From NCBI GenBank assembly GCA_023258935.1, contig JAHFRG010000068.1, forward strand, positions 1-6,863: a stretch of DNA of 6,863 bases, given 5' to 3'. This document shows, piece by piece, positions 1 through 5,372 of this stretch. A model generated the notes under the pieces. It saw only the letters and a program-made list of their open reading frames with translations. It made no database searches and was not told the origin of the DNA. Positions within the stretch are counted from its first letter, which is position 1. Each line of letters begins with the position of its first letter. A program made the position numbers and the translations under genes. This stretch comes from Betaproteobacteria bacterium. GTDB taxonomy: Bacteria > Pseudomonadota > Gammaproteobacteria > Burkholderiales > JAHFRG01.

Positions 1-23
1 TACTCAAAGTCTGAGAGGTAGCC

Positions 24-1040
24 ATGAAAGTTTATTACGACAAGGATGCCAACCTGTCCCTGATCAAGGGAAGAAAAGTCACCATCGTCGGCTATGGCTC
101 GCAGGGCCATGCGCACGCCAACAATCTGCAGGATTCGGGCGTGAAAGTAACGGTGGGCCTGAGAAAAGGCGGAGCATCGTGGGACAAGGCGAAGAAAGCC
201 AAGCTCACGGTGAAGGAAGTCGGGGAGGCGGTGAAAGGCGCGGATGTGGTGACGATTTTGCTCCCTGACGAGCACCATCCCGAAGTCTATCGCAAAGATA
301 TCGAGCCGAACATCAAGAAAGGCGCGGCGCTGGCGTTTGCCCATGGATTTAACATCCACTTCGACCAGATTGTGCCGCGCGCCGACCTCGACGTCATCAT
401 GATTGCGCCTAAAGGTCCCGGCCATCTGGTGCGCTCGACTTACACCCAGGGCGGAGGCGTGCCCAGCTTGATTGCGGTGAAGCAGGACGCCTCGGGCAAG
501 GCGCGGGATGTCGCGCTCTCCTATGCTTGCGCCATCGGCGCCACGCGCGCCGGCGTGATTGAAACCACCTTCCGCGACGAGTGCGAAACCGACCTGTTTG
601 GCGAGCAGGTGGTGCTGTGCGGAGGTTTGACGGCTCTGATACAGGCAGGGTTTGAAACGCTGGTGGAAGCAGGCTATGCGCCGGAGATGGCTTATTTCGA
701 GTGCCTGCATGAAGTGAAGCTGATTGTTGATCTGATATATGAAGGCGGCATTGCCAACATGCGCTATTCGATTTCCAACACTGCGGAATACGGCGACTTT
801 ACCCGCGGCCCGCGCATCATCAACGAAAAGACCCGCGCCGAGATGAAGAAAATTCTCAGGGAAATCCAGAATGGACAGTTTGCCAAGGAATTCATCCTGG
901 AAAACCGCGCGGGCGCGCCTTCGCTCAAAGCCATGCGCCGCCTTGCCGCCAAGCATCCGGTAGAAGAGATTGGAACGAAGCTGCGCGGCATGATGCCGTG
1001 GATTAAGAAAAACAAGCTGGTGGATGTTTCCAAGAACTAG
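24..1040 (+). CDS. ilvC: Ketol-acid reductoisomerase (NADP+), class I
   Basis: This cytoplasmic enzyme converts 2-acetolactate (or 2-aceto-2-hydroxybutyrate) to the 2,3-dihydroxy acid by Mg-dependent alkyl migration and NADPH reduction. It is the second common step to valine, leucine and isoleucine. The 338 residues match the usual short class I length. The N-terminal Rossmann domain shows the GYGSQG dinucleotide loop at residues 23-28 and a cofactor-specificity loop around R47-S52. The catalytic His is H108 in HGF. The C-terminal helical domain carries the expected metal and substrate residues D190, E194, E226, E230 and S251. The ATG is preceded by AGAGG at 14-18, a good ribosome site. Its substrate-making partners ilvB/ilvH would be expected just upstream, outside the window. 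One small deviation is the segment after GPGH (residues 131-134), which reads VRSTYTQGGG where VRSEF-type residues are more usual. Identification is firm. Confidence 0.98.
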   Translation: MKVYYDKDANLSLIKGRKVTIVGYGSQGHAHANNLQDSGVKVTVGLRKGGASWDKAKKAKLTVKEVGEAVKGADVVTILLPDEHHPEVYRKDIEPNIKKGAALAFAHGFNIHFDQIVPRADLDVIMIAPKGPGHLVRSTYTQGGGVPSLIAVKQDASGKARDVALSYACAIGATRAGVIETTFRDECETDLFGEQVVLCGGLTALIQAGFETLVEAGYAPEMAYFECLHEVKLIVDLIYEGGIANMRYSISNTAEYGDFTRGPRIINEKTRAEMKKILREIQNGQFAKEFILENRAGAPSLKAMRRLAAKHPVEEIGTKLRGMMPWIKKNKLVDVSKN

Positions 1041-1101
1041 TGAGATGTGAGAGGCACAATAGCAGGTTTGCGCTTTAATCCCTGCACCTCACGCCTCATT
1101 G

Positions 1102-1758
1102 ATGAACTATCCCCATCCCATCATCGCCCGCGAAGGCTGGCCGTTCCTGGCGGTCGCTGTCATCGCTTCATTGGCAGTGACGTTCATCGCGCCGTGGTAT
1201 TGCAGCCTGCCTTTGTGGCTGGCAAGTTTGTTCATCCTGCAATTTTTCCGCGACCCCCCGCGCAACATACCGGGTGATGACTGCACCGTTGTGTCGCCGG
1301 CTGACGGCCGCATCGTTGCGGTAGAGCGCACTCAAGACCCGTATTTGCAGCGCGACGCGCTGAAAGTGAGCGTGTTTATGAACGTCTTCGACGTGCATTC
1401 CAACCGCAGCCCGGTAGATGGCGTGGTCGAGAAAGACTGGTATCATCCGGGGAAGTTTCTCAATGCTACGCTATCCAAAGCTTCCAGTGAAAACGAGCGC
1501 AAAGCGTTGTGGATCAAAACCGTGAACGGCTTTGACGTTGTTTGCGTGCAAGTTGCAGGATTGATTGCCAGGCGCATACTTTGTTATGTGCGCAGCGGAG
1601 ACAGGCTCGCGCGCGGTCAGCGCTACGGCTTCATCCGTTTTGGCTCGAGGGTGGATGTGTACCTGCCGCCGGATGTCTTGGTCAAAACCAGCATCGGTGA
1701 TAAGGTATATGCGGCGGAATCGGTTCTGGCGGAATTGCCGAAGGGGCGAAGCGCTTAA
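1102..1758 (+). CDS. psd: Phosphatidylserine decarboxylase proenzyme (short form)
   Basis: This enzyme decarboxylates phosphatidylserine to phosphatidylethanolamine at the inner membrane, using a pyruvoyl group made by self-cleavage. The 218 residues fit the short proteobacterial/archaeal-type Psd. Residues 15-50 are hydrophobic and would anchor or embed the protein. The conserved blocks SPADGR (65-70) and NVFDVHSNRSP (94-104) follow. The RFGSRVDVYLP block places the processing site at G181-S182, so a large beta chain and a 37-residue alpha chain with an N-terminal pyruvoyl are predicted. I chose ATG 1102; an adjacent in-frame TTG at 1099 is the only alternative nearby. No good ribosome site precedes the start. 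The 61 bases after ilvC contain complementary short blocks (GCAGG/CCTGC and GAGGC/GCCTC) that could fold. The gene lies between ilvC and pssA and was probably transcribed with both. Confidence 0.96.
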   Translation: MNYPHPIIAREGWPFLAVAVIASLAVTFIAPWYCSLPLWLASLFILQFFRDPPRNIPGDDCTVVSPADGRIVAVERTQDPYLQRDALKVSVFMNVFDVHSNRSPVDGVVEKDWYHPGKFLNATLSKASSENERKALWIKTVNGFDVVCVQVAGLIARRILCYVRSGDRLARGQRYGFIRFGSRVDVYLPPDVLVKTSIGDKVYAAESVLAELPKGRSA

Positions 1759-1774
1759 TCGGAGGGGTTCTTAC

Positions 1775-2572
1775 ATGGAAATGTACGATCCGGAAAAACC
1801 CAACAAATGGCTGCTGAAGGGCAAGTTCCACAGGCGCGGGATTTACCTGTTGCCCAATCTCTTTACTACAGCGGCGCTGTTTGCCGGGTTCTATTCGATT
1901 GTCCAGGCGATGAACGGCCGGTTCGAATATTCTGCGTTAGGCATTCTTATAGCGATGGTGCTTGATGGGCTGGACGGGCGCGTGGCGCGGCTAACCCATA
2001 CCCAGAGCGCCTTTGGCGCCGAGTATGACAGCCTTTCCGACATGGTGTCCTTCGGCGCGGCGCCGGCGCTGGTTTCTTACGTTTGGGCGCTGCAGACCAT
2101 GGGCCGTCTGGGCTGGATTGCTGCCTTCGTTTACTGCGCGGGAGCGGCGCTCAGGCTCGCCCGCTTCAACACCACCACCGAAGTGGCGGACAAGCGTTTC
2201 TTCCAGGGTTTGCCGAGCCCCGCCGCTGCGGCGCTGATTGCAGGACTGGTGTGGGTCATGAACGACTATCAGGTGAGCGGCGGGGATGTGCGCTGGCTCG
2301 CCTGGGTGGTGACGGTGTTCGCCGGGCTCTCAATGGTGAGCAATCTCCACTTTTACAGCTTCAAGGACATCAACCTCCGCAAGAGCGTGCCTTTCGTATT
2401 CATGCTGCTGCTGGTGCTGTCGTTTGTTTTGATTTCAGTCGACCCGCCGACTGTCTTGTTCAGTGGCTTCGTCGCCTACGCACTCTCAGGCTATGTCATG
2501 TGGTTCTGGGATTTGAGAAAGCATAAGCGGTTGGCTAGCGCTTCCTCCGGAAATAAATCGGTGCCCCGTTAA
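1775..2572 (+). CDS. pssA: CDP-diacylglycerol--serine O-phosphatidyltransferase
   Basis: This integral membrane enzyme transfers phosphatidyl from CDP-diacylglycerol to L-serine. It makes phosphatidylserine, the substrate of the psd product encoded just upstream. The 265-residue protein contains the full CDP-alcohol phosphotransferase signature DG-x2-AR-x8-G-x3-D-x3-D. The key residues are D67, G68, A71, R72, G81, D85 and D89; the aspartates bind the metal and catalyse the reaction. Several hydrophobic helices surround it, at about 27-46, 53-64, 91-107, 113-128, 149-163, 174-188, 204-222 and 226-245. This is the integral-membrane type II family, not the PLD-like PssA of E. coli. The reading frame stays open upstream to 1565, but that part only overlaps psd in another frame. 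ATG 1775 has a strong GGAGGGG site at 1761-1767 and lies 16 bases after the psd stop, which indicates co-transcription. Confidence 0.97.
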   Translation: MEMYDPEKPNKWLLKGKFHRRGIYLLPNLFTTAALFAGFYSIVQAMNGRFEYSALGILIAMVLDGLDGRVARLTHTQSAFGAEYDSLSDMVSFGAAPALVSYVWALQTMGRLGWIAAFVYCAGAALRLARFNTTTEVADKRFFQGLPSPAAAALIAGLVWVMNDYQVSGGDVRWLAWVVTVFAGLSMVSNLHFYSFKDINLRKSVPFVFMLLLVLSFVLISVDPPTVLFSGFVAYALSGYVMWFWDLRKHKRLASASSGNKSVPR

Positions 2573-2581
2573 GCCCGCTTC

Positions 2582-2610
2582 TTGCATATTCGACAAAAAG
2601 GCATTATATT
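2582..2610 (+). promoter_or_regulatory. Candidate sigma70-type promoter for the leu leader and leuA
   Basis: A -10-like TATATT lies at 2605-2610. Exactly 17 bases upstream is a weak -35-like TTGCAT (2582-2587, three of six consensus bases). Transcription would start near 2617, only a few bases before the ATG of the leucine-rich leader frame at 2620. The site lies in the gap between pssA and leuA, where no strong terminator of the upstream operon is visible, so leuA may also receive read-through. The -10 is good and the -35 is poor. Confidence 0.5.
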
Positions 2611-2619
2611 TCCTGCATC

Positions 2620-2703
2620 ATGAGTTCCATTTGCAGCATTTGCTTCGTTTCCCGCCTTGCCGGCATCCTGCTGGCAGGTCTGCTGCTGCGCCTTGCGCGC
2701 TAA
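2620..2703 (+). CDS. Putative leucine-rich leader peptide of leuA
   Basis: This short reading frame of 27 codons begins ATG AGT TCC and ends at TAA 2701-2703. Seven codons are leucine: CTT 2656, CTG 2668 and 2671, CTG 2680, 2683 and 2686, and CTT 2692. Three more are isoleucine. They are concentrated in the second half, as in peptides whose ribosome stalling senses charged leucyl-tRNA. A 26-bp palindrome follows at 2738-2763 and leuA begins at 2798, the order expected of a ribosome-mediated attenuator. No ribosome-binding site precedes the ATG, and the candidate promoter would start transcription about three bases before it. The peptide would therefore be read from a nearly leaderless RNA, as is known for the trp leader of Sinorhizobium. 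I could not find a convincing antiterminator pairing. An alternative is that this is a chance frame in a hydrophobic-coding register. Confidence 0.6.
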   Translation: MSSICSICFVSRLAGILLAGLLLRLAR

Positions 2704-2737
2704 ATACTCTACTTTTCCATTCAGTTTTGCTTTGAGC

Positions 2738-2763
2738 TTCAGAAACCGCTAGCGGTTTCTGAA
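2738..2763 (+). terminator. Perfect 26-bp palindrome: leuA attenuator hairpin or operator
   Basis: The arms TTCAGAAACCGCT and AGCGGTTTCTGAA are exact reverse complements with no spacer. In RNA the central four to six bases would form the loop, leaving a stem of about ten pairs. It lies 34 bases after the leader-peptide stop and 34 bases before the leuA start, upstream of the GGAG ribosome site at 2788-2791. The downstream tract TTGTGATTT is only moderately U-rich, so intrinsic termination may be inefficient. Perfect dyad symmetry would also suit a dimeric regulator's DNA operator, and the sequence alone does not separate these roles. Confidence 0.6.
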
Positions 2764-2797
2764 TTGTGATTTCCAGCATCTTCTAGCGGAGAAAGAC

Positions 2798-4342
2798 ATG
2801 AAACAACGTTTAATTATATTCGACACCACCTTGCGCGACGGCGAGCAAAGCCCCGGCGCTTCCATGACGCGCGAGGAGAAAGTGCGCATCGCCAAACAGC
2901 TCGAGCGCATGCGTGTGGATGTCATAGAAGCCGGTTTTCCGGCGGCGAGCAACGGCGACTTCGAGTCGGTGCAAGCGGTCGCCAAAACCATCAAGGACAG
3001 CACCGTGTGCGCTCTGGCGCGCGCCATCGAGGCGGATGTCGAGCGCGCAGGCACGGCGCTCAAGGGAGCGGCCGTCGCGCGCGTGCACACCTTCATCGCC
3101 ACCTCTCCAATCCACATGCAAAAAAAGCTGCGCATGTCACCTGAGCAGGTGCTGGAGCAGGCGGTAAAAGCGGTGCAATGGGCGCGCAAATACACCGACG
3201 ATGTGGAGTTTTCACCGGAAGACGCCGGGCGCTCGGAAGTGGATTTCCTGTGCCGCGTGCTGGAAGCGGTGATCAAGGCCGGGGCAAAGACGCTCAACAT
3301 ACCCGATACCGTGGGCTATAACGTTCCCGACCAGTTCGGCAAGCTGATTCGCCAGTTGCGCGAGCGCATTCCCAATTCGGATAAGGTGGTGTTTTCAGTA
3401 CATTGCCACAATGACCTAGGCTTGGCGGTGGCGAATTCGCTTTCCGCGGTATTGCAGGGCGCGCGCCAGGTTGAATGCACCATCAATGGTCTGGGCGAGC
3501 GCGCGGGCAACGCCGCGCTTGAGGAAATTGTCATGACGGTACGCACGCGCCAGGATATTTTCCCTTGCGATACACGCATCGACACCACGCAAATCGTTCC
3601 GGCAAGCCGCTTGGTTGCGGGCATCACCGGTTTCACTGTGCAGCCCAATAAAGCCATCGTCGGCGCTAACGCCTTTGCACATGAATCGGGAATTCACCAA
3701 GACGGGGTGCTCAAGCACCGCGAGACTTATGAAATCATGCGCGCCGAGGATGTGGGCTGGGGCGCGAACAAGCTGGTATTGGGCAAGCATTCCGGGCGGA
3801 ATGCATTCAAAAACCGCCTCATGGAGTTGGGAATCGAGCTCGAATCGGAAGAAGCCGTCAACGCAGCGTTCGTGCGCTTCAAAGAGCTTGCCGACAAGAA
3901 GCATGAAATCTTCGACGAGGATTTGCAGGCGCTGGTGTCGCAAGAGGCGGCGGCTCACGTGCAGGAGCATTACAAGCTGGTGTCGCTCAAAGCGCATTCG
4001 GAAACCGGCAAACAGCCTTATGCCAGCGTGGTGATCACTGAAGCAGGCAAGGAGCGGCGCGCGGAATCGAACGGCAGCGGTCCGGTGGATGCTTCGTTCA
4101 AGGCGATAGAAAGCATTGTCAAGAGCGGCACCGAGCTGCAGCTTTTTTCAGTCAACAACATCACCACCGGCACCGAGTCGCAGGGCGAAGTGACGGTGCG
4201 GTTGCAGAAAGGCGGGCGCATCGTCAACGGGCTGGGAGCGGATACCGATATCGTAGTGGCCTCCGCCAAAGCCTACATCAGCGCTCTGAATAAGCTTCAT
4301 TCCAAGCTGGAAAGAATCAACCCGCAAGCAGCGACAGTCTAG
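2798..4342 (+). CDS. leuA: 2-isopropylmalate synthase
   Basis: This cytoplasmic enzyme condenses acetyl-CoA with 2-oxoisovalerate to give 2-isopropylmalate, the first committed step of leucine synthesis. The oxoacid comes from the pathway that includes ilvC in this window. The 514 residues match the LeuA type-1 family. The TIM barrel opens with the signature LRDGEQSPG (12-20), including metal-site D14. The second signature HCHNDLG (202-208) supplies two metal-binding histidines, and GLGERAGNAA (231-240) supplies the conserved N238. The linker subdomain contains HESGIHQDG (295-303). Residues from about 390 to 500 form the C-terminal regulatory domain that binds leucine for feedback inhibition, including SVNNITTGTESQGEV. 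The start ATG 2798 has GGAG at 2788-2791. Expression is probably controlled by the leader frame and palindrome upstream. Functional assignment is firm. Confidence 0.98.
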   Translation: MKQRLIIFDTTLRDGEQSPGASMTREEKVRIAKQLERMRVDVIEAGFPAASNGDFESVQAVAKTIKDSTVCALARAIEADVERAGTALKGAAVARVHTFIATSPIHMQKKLRMSPEQVLEQAVKAVQWARKYTDDVEFSPEDAGRSEVDFLCRVLEAVIKAGAKTLNIPDTVGYNVPDQFGKLIRQLRERIPNSDKVVFSVHCHNDLGLAVANSLSAVLQGARQVECTINGLGERAGNAALEEIVMTVRTRQDIFPCDTRIDTTQIVPASRLVAGITGFTVQPNKAIVGANAFAHESGIHQDGVLKHRETYEIMRAEDVGWGANKLVLGKHSGRNAFKNRLMELGIELESEEAVNAAFVRFKELADKKHEIFDEDLQALVSQEAAAHVQEHYKLVSLKAHSETGKQPYASVVITEAGKERRAESNGSGPVDASFKAIESIVKSGTELQLFSVNNITTGTESQGEVTVRLQKGGRIVNGLGADTDIVVASAKAYISALNKLHSKLERINPQAATV

Positions 4343-4343
4343 A

Positions 4344-4563
4344 GCCGGGGCTGCCCGGCGGCAGGTGACTTTCTTTGCCCGGCCAAAGAAAGTCACCAAA
4401 GAAAAGCCGCCCTGCCTCGTCGCCCCCTTGGGGTTCCCTCCGTTCCTCACCAAACTTGGCGGCTGCGCAACTCGCGCTGCGCGCTCAGACAGTGCTCGCC
4501 GACTGCTTCCAAGTTTGGCTGCGGTACTCGGCGGCTCAGAAGGGGAAATTCTCAAACCAAAAC
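4344..4563 (+). repeat. Interspersed non-coding repeat element downstream of leuA
   Basis: The gap from leuA to the next gene (318 bases) holds no convincing gene. Most of it is one structured element. It starts with a 14-bp perfect inverted repeat (4364-4397). An inverted pair CCAAACTTGG (4450-4459) and CCAAGTTTGG (4509-4518) then brackets a GC-rich stretch with GCGCA/TGCGC. The tail reads GGCGGCTCA (4530-4538) and AAACCAAAA (4554-4562). I recognise the head (GGTGACTTTCTTTG, loop, complement, then AAAGAAAAG) as a type of sequence scattered in beta- and gamma-proteobacterial genomes and often mis-annotated as small proteins. That recognition is from memory. Frames of 66 and 87 codons run through it, but low-complexity products and hairpin structure argue against coding. 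The last part (4570-4656) shows nothing clear apart from being AT-richer. The outer limits are approximate. Confidence 0.6.
4364..4397 (+). terminator. 14-bp stem-loop just after leuA, possible terminator
   Basis: GGTGACTTTCTTTG (4364-4377) and its exact reverse complement (4384-4397) enclose a six-base loop CCCGGC. The hairpin begins 22 bases after the leuA stop, so it would be the first strong structure in the nascent RNA. There is no T-tract after it; the following bases are AAAGAAAAG. Classic intrinsic termination on the + strand is therefore doubtful. RNA 3'-end stabilisation, or termination of transcripts from the other side, is possible: in reverse orientation the hairpin is followed only by a GC-rich stretch. 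It is the head of the interspersed repeat. Confidence 0.4.
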
Positions 4564-4666
4564 GGTTTCCATTAGCAAATTGGTTCTGGTGTAGGATGAC
4601 AAAATCATCCGGAATTTGGCGCAATTAATTACATCTTTCCGGGTGTCTATTTCTAGTTAGTTGCTT

Positions 4667-5206
4667 ATGGATACACCGAGCCCCAACGCAGAAACGCCTA
4701 GGCGCGGCGTGCTGTTCGCGATTACGCCATTTGCCGTCCTGGCTGCAGTAATTATGTATTTGTTCTTTGATCAGCGGGGTTGGACGACCACAGACGCGGT
4801 GTTCGAGGCAGTACTCGTCTTGATTTGCGTCTGCCTTGTCTTGACGCTCGTAAGTACACGGACATTTTGGTGGGCACCGCGAATAGTTGCGTTCATTATC
4901 TTCGCGGCCTACTTGGGCTACCTTGTATATGAATTGTTTCTATCCGGTAAACCATTTGCAGTTCCAGCCTCCCGCGGTAGCGCAAATCCGATAAATGCGA
5001 TTTTGGGGTTCTGCGCCATTGGTATTCCATGCCTCCTTTACGCCCTTTCAGGAAGCACTGTCGGGCAAATTGCAGGAAAAGCAGACGCAGAGGTCACTTC
5101 AAAGGATCTCCATTACCTTCAAATCGCGGTGGCCGCACGAAGGATATGTCTTACTATTTCGTTTCTCGTGGTGGCCGCAGGTGTCATTAAAACATTTGTC
5201 AGCTAA
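4667..5206 (+). CDS. Orphan integral membrane protein, function unknown
   Basis: I do not recognise this 179-residue protein. It has a short polar N-terminus with acidic and basic residues, then about five hydrophobic segments: residues 14-34, 44-64, 71-92, 109-128 and 158-178. A soluble loop of about 28 residues, rich in charged and polar residues (GKADAEVTSKDLHY region), lies between the last two. It has no signal peptidase site and no catalytic motif that I can name. The size recalls small four- to five-helix accessory membrane subunits, but I would not assign a family. ATG 4667 is the likely start; an in-frame TTG lies at 4661. No clear ribosome site is present, and the nearby GTTAGTT core overlaps where one would be. 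The stop codon overlaps an attC-like arm and no partner gene is adjacent. Part of the gene is AT-richer than leuA or ilvC, which fits acquired DNA. Confidence 0.75.
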   Translation: MDTPSPNAETPRRGVLFAITPFAVLAAVIMYLFFDQRGWTTTDAVFEAVLVLICVCLVLTLVSTRTFWWAPRIVAFIIFAAYLGYLVYELFLSGKPFAVPASRGSANPINAILGFCAIGIPCLLYALSGSTVGQIAGKADAEVTSKDLHYLQIAVAARRICLTISFLVVAAGVIKTFVS

Positions 5207-5351
5207 CCCTACGGTCGAGAAGGACGCTCCGCGAGCAGCGCGCTACCCGACTTGTCCTCGTCGCTTGGCGGCTCACAGGGGGATAAAACCAAAAACTTTG
5301 ATGCTGATTCATGTAGCATAATAAAATTACATATTAACTCATGCGTTGGGC
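5201..5351 (+). other. Putative attC site (degenerate or chimeric)
   Basis: The left arm is AGCTAAC followed by seven bases and TCGAGAAGGACGC, the spacing of classical 59-base elements (RYYYAAC-N7-TCAAG-like). The right end reads TTAACTCATGCGTTGGGC, with the ACTC-N4-GTTRRRY spacing of classical attC right halves and a perfect core site. Core pairing at the current junction is poor, which is normal because the last six bases belong to the neighbour. Two things are odd. At 151 bases the site is longer than most attC sites, and the inner box near the right core (TTAACTC) hardly pairs with the left inner box. A second candidate right inner box, GTCCTCGTCG (5253-5262), pairs with CGAGAAGGAC (5215-5224) at eight of ten positions. 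It is followed by CTTGGCGG rather than an intact core. Repeat-like sequence at 5241-5295 lies within the site. Confidence 0.45.
5241..5295 (+). repeat. Partial, diverged second copy of the repeat tail
   Basis: Two nine-base blocks occur in the same order and orientation as in the repeat after leuA. GGCGGCTCA is at 5267-5275 (first copy 4530-4538) and AAACCAAAA is at 5286-5294 (first copy 4554-4562). They are separated by 10 bases here and 15 in the first copy. Conceptual translation of both tails gives a similar LP-x-L-x4-LGGS-x-G pattern, so the match extends upstream of the identical blocks. The head hairpin is absent. The two copies bracket the orphan membrane-protein gene as direct repeats about 737 bases apart. 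The edges are uncertain. Confidence 0.45.
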
Positions 5352-5372
5352 TGAATAAGAAGGCAGTGATTC

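Larger units (their letters stand above)
4657..5345 (+). mobile_element. Putative integron gene cassette carrying a membrane-protein gene
   Basis: The segment is bounded by two GTT core sites, with recombination expected between G and TT: GTTAGTT at 4656-4662 and GTTGGGC at 5345-5351. A single + strand gene fills it. It begins 10 bases after the left boundary, and its TAA stop lies inside the attC-like left arm AGCTAAC (5201-5207). In an excised circle, G5345 joins TTAGTT. The resulting GTTAGTT pairs with AGCTAAC at all seven positions, with one G-T wobble, as expected for an attC that came in with this cassette. No integrase gene or attI is visible in the window. The bases upstream of 4656 do not look like the right half of another attC. 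This would be a lone cassette, perhaps at a secondary site, or a remnant array. The left core misses the GTTRRRY consensus at one base. Confidence 0.5.

Noticed and set aside
1565..1774. An open frame that extends the pssA reading frame upstream for 70 codons
   Set aside because: It overlaps psd in another frame, encodes an arginine/cysteine-rich sequence with no family resemblance, and lacks a ribosome site. ATG 1775 has GGAGGGG in front and starts the normal-length protein.
2749..3997. Long minus-strand frames opposite leuA (up to 193 codons)
   Set aside because: They mirror the codon pattern of leuA, give low-complexity Ser/Ala/Arg-rich products and have no recognisable motifs. leuA is certain on the + strand.
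4148..4624. 158-codon minus-strand frame spanning the leuA end and the following gap
   Set aside because: It crosses the leuA 3' end and the repeat hairpin, and the product has no family-like features.
4365..4628. 87-codon and 66-codon frames downstream of leuA as small genes
   Set aside because: They run through the 14-bp hairpin and inner inverted repeats of a repeat element, lack ribosome sites, and give the kind of product typical of mis-annotated repeats.
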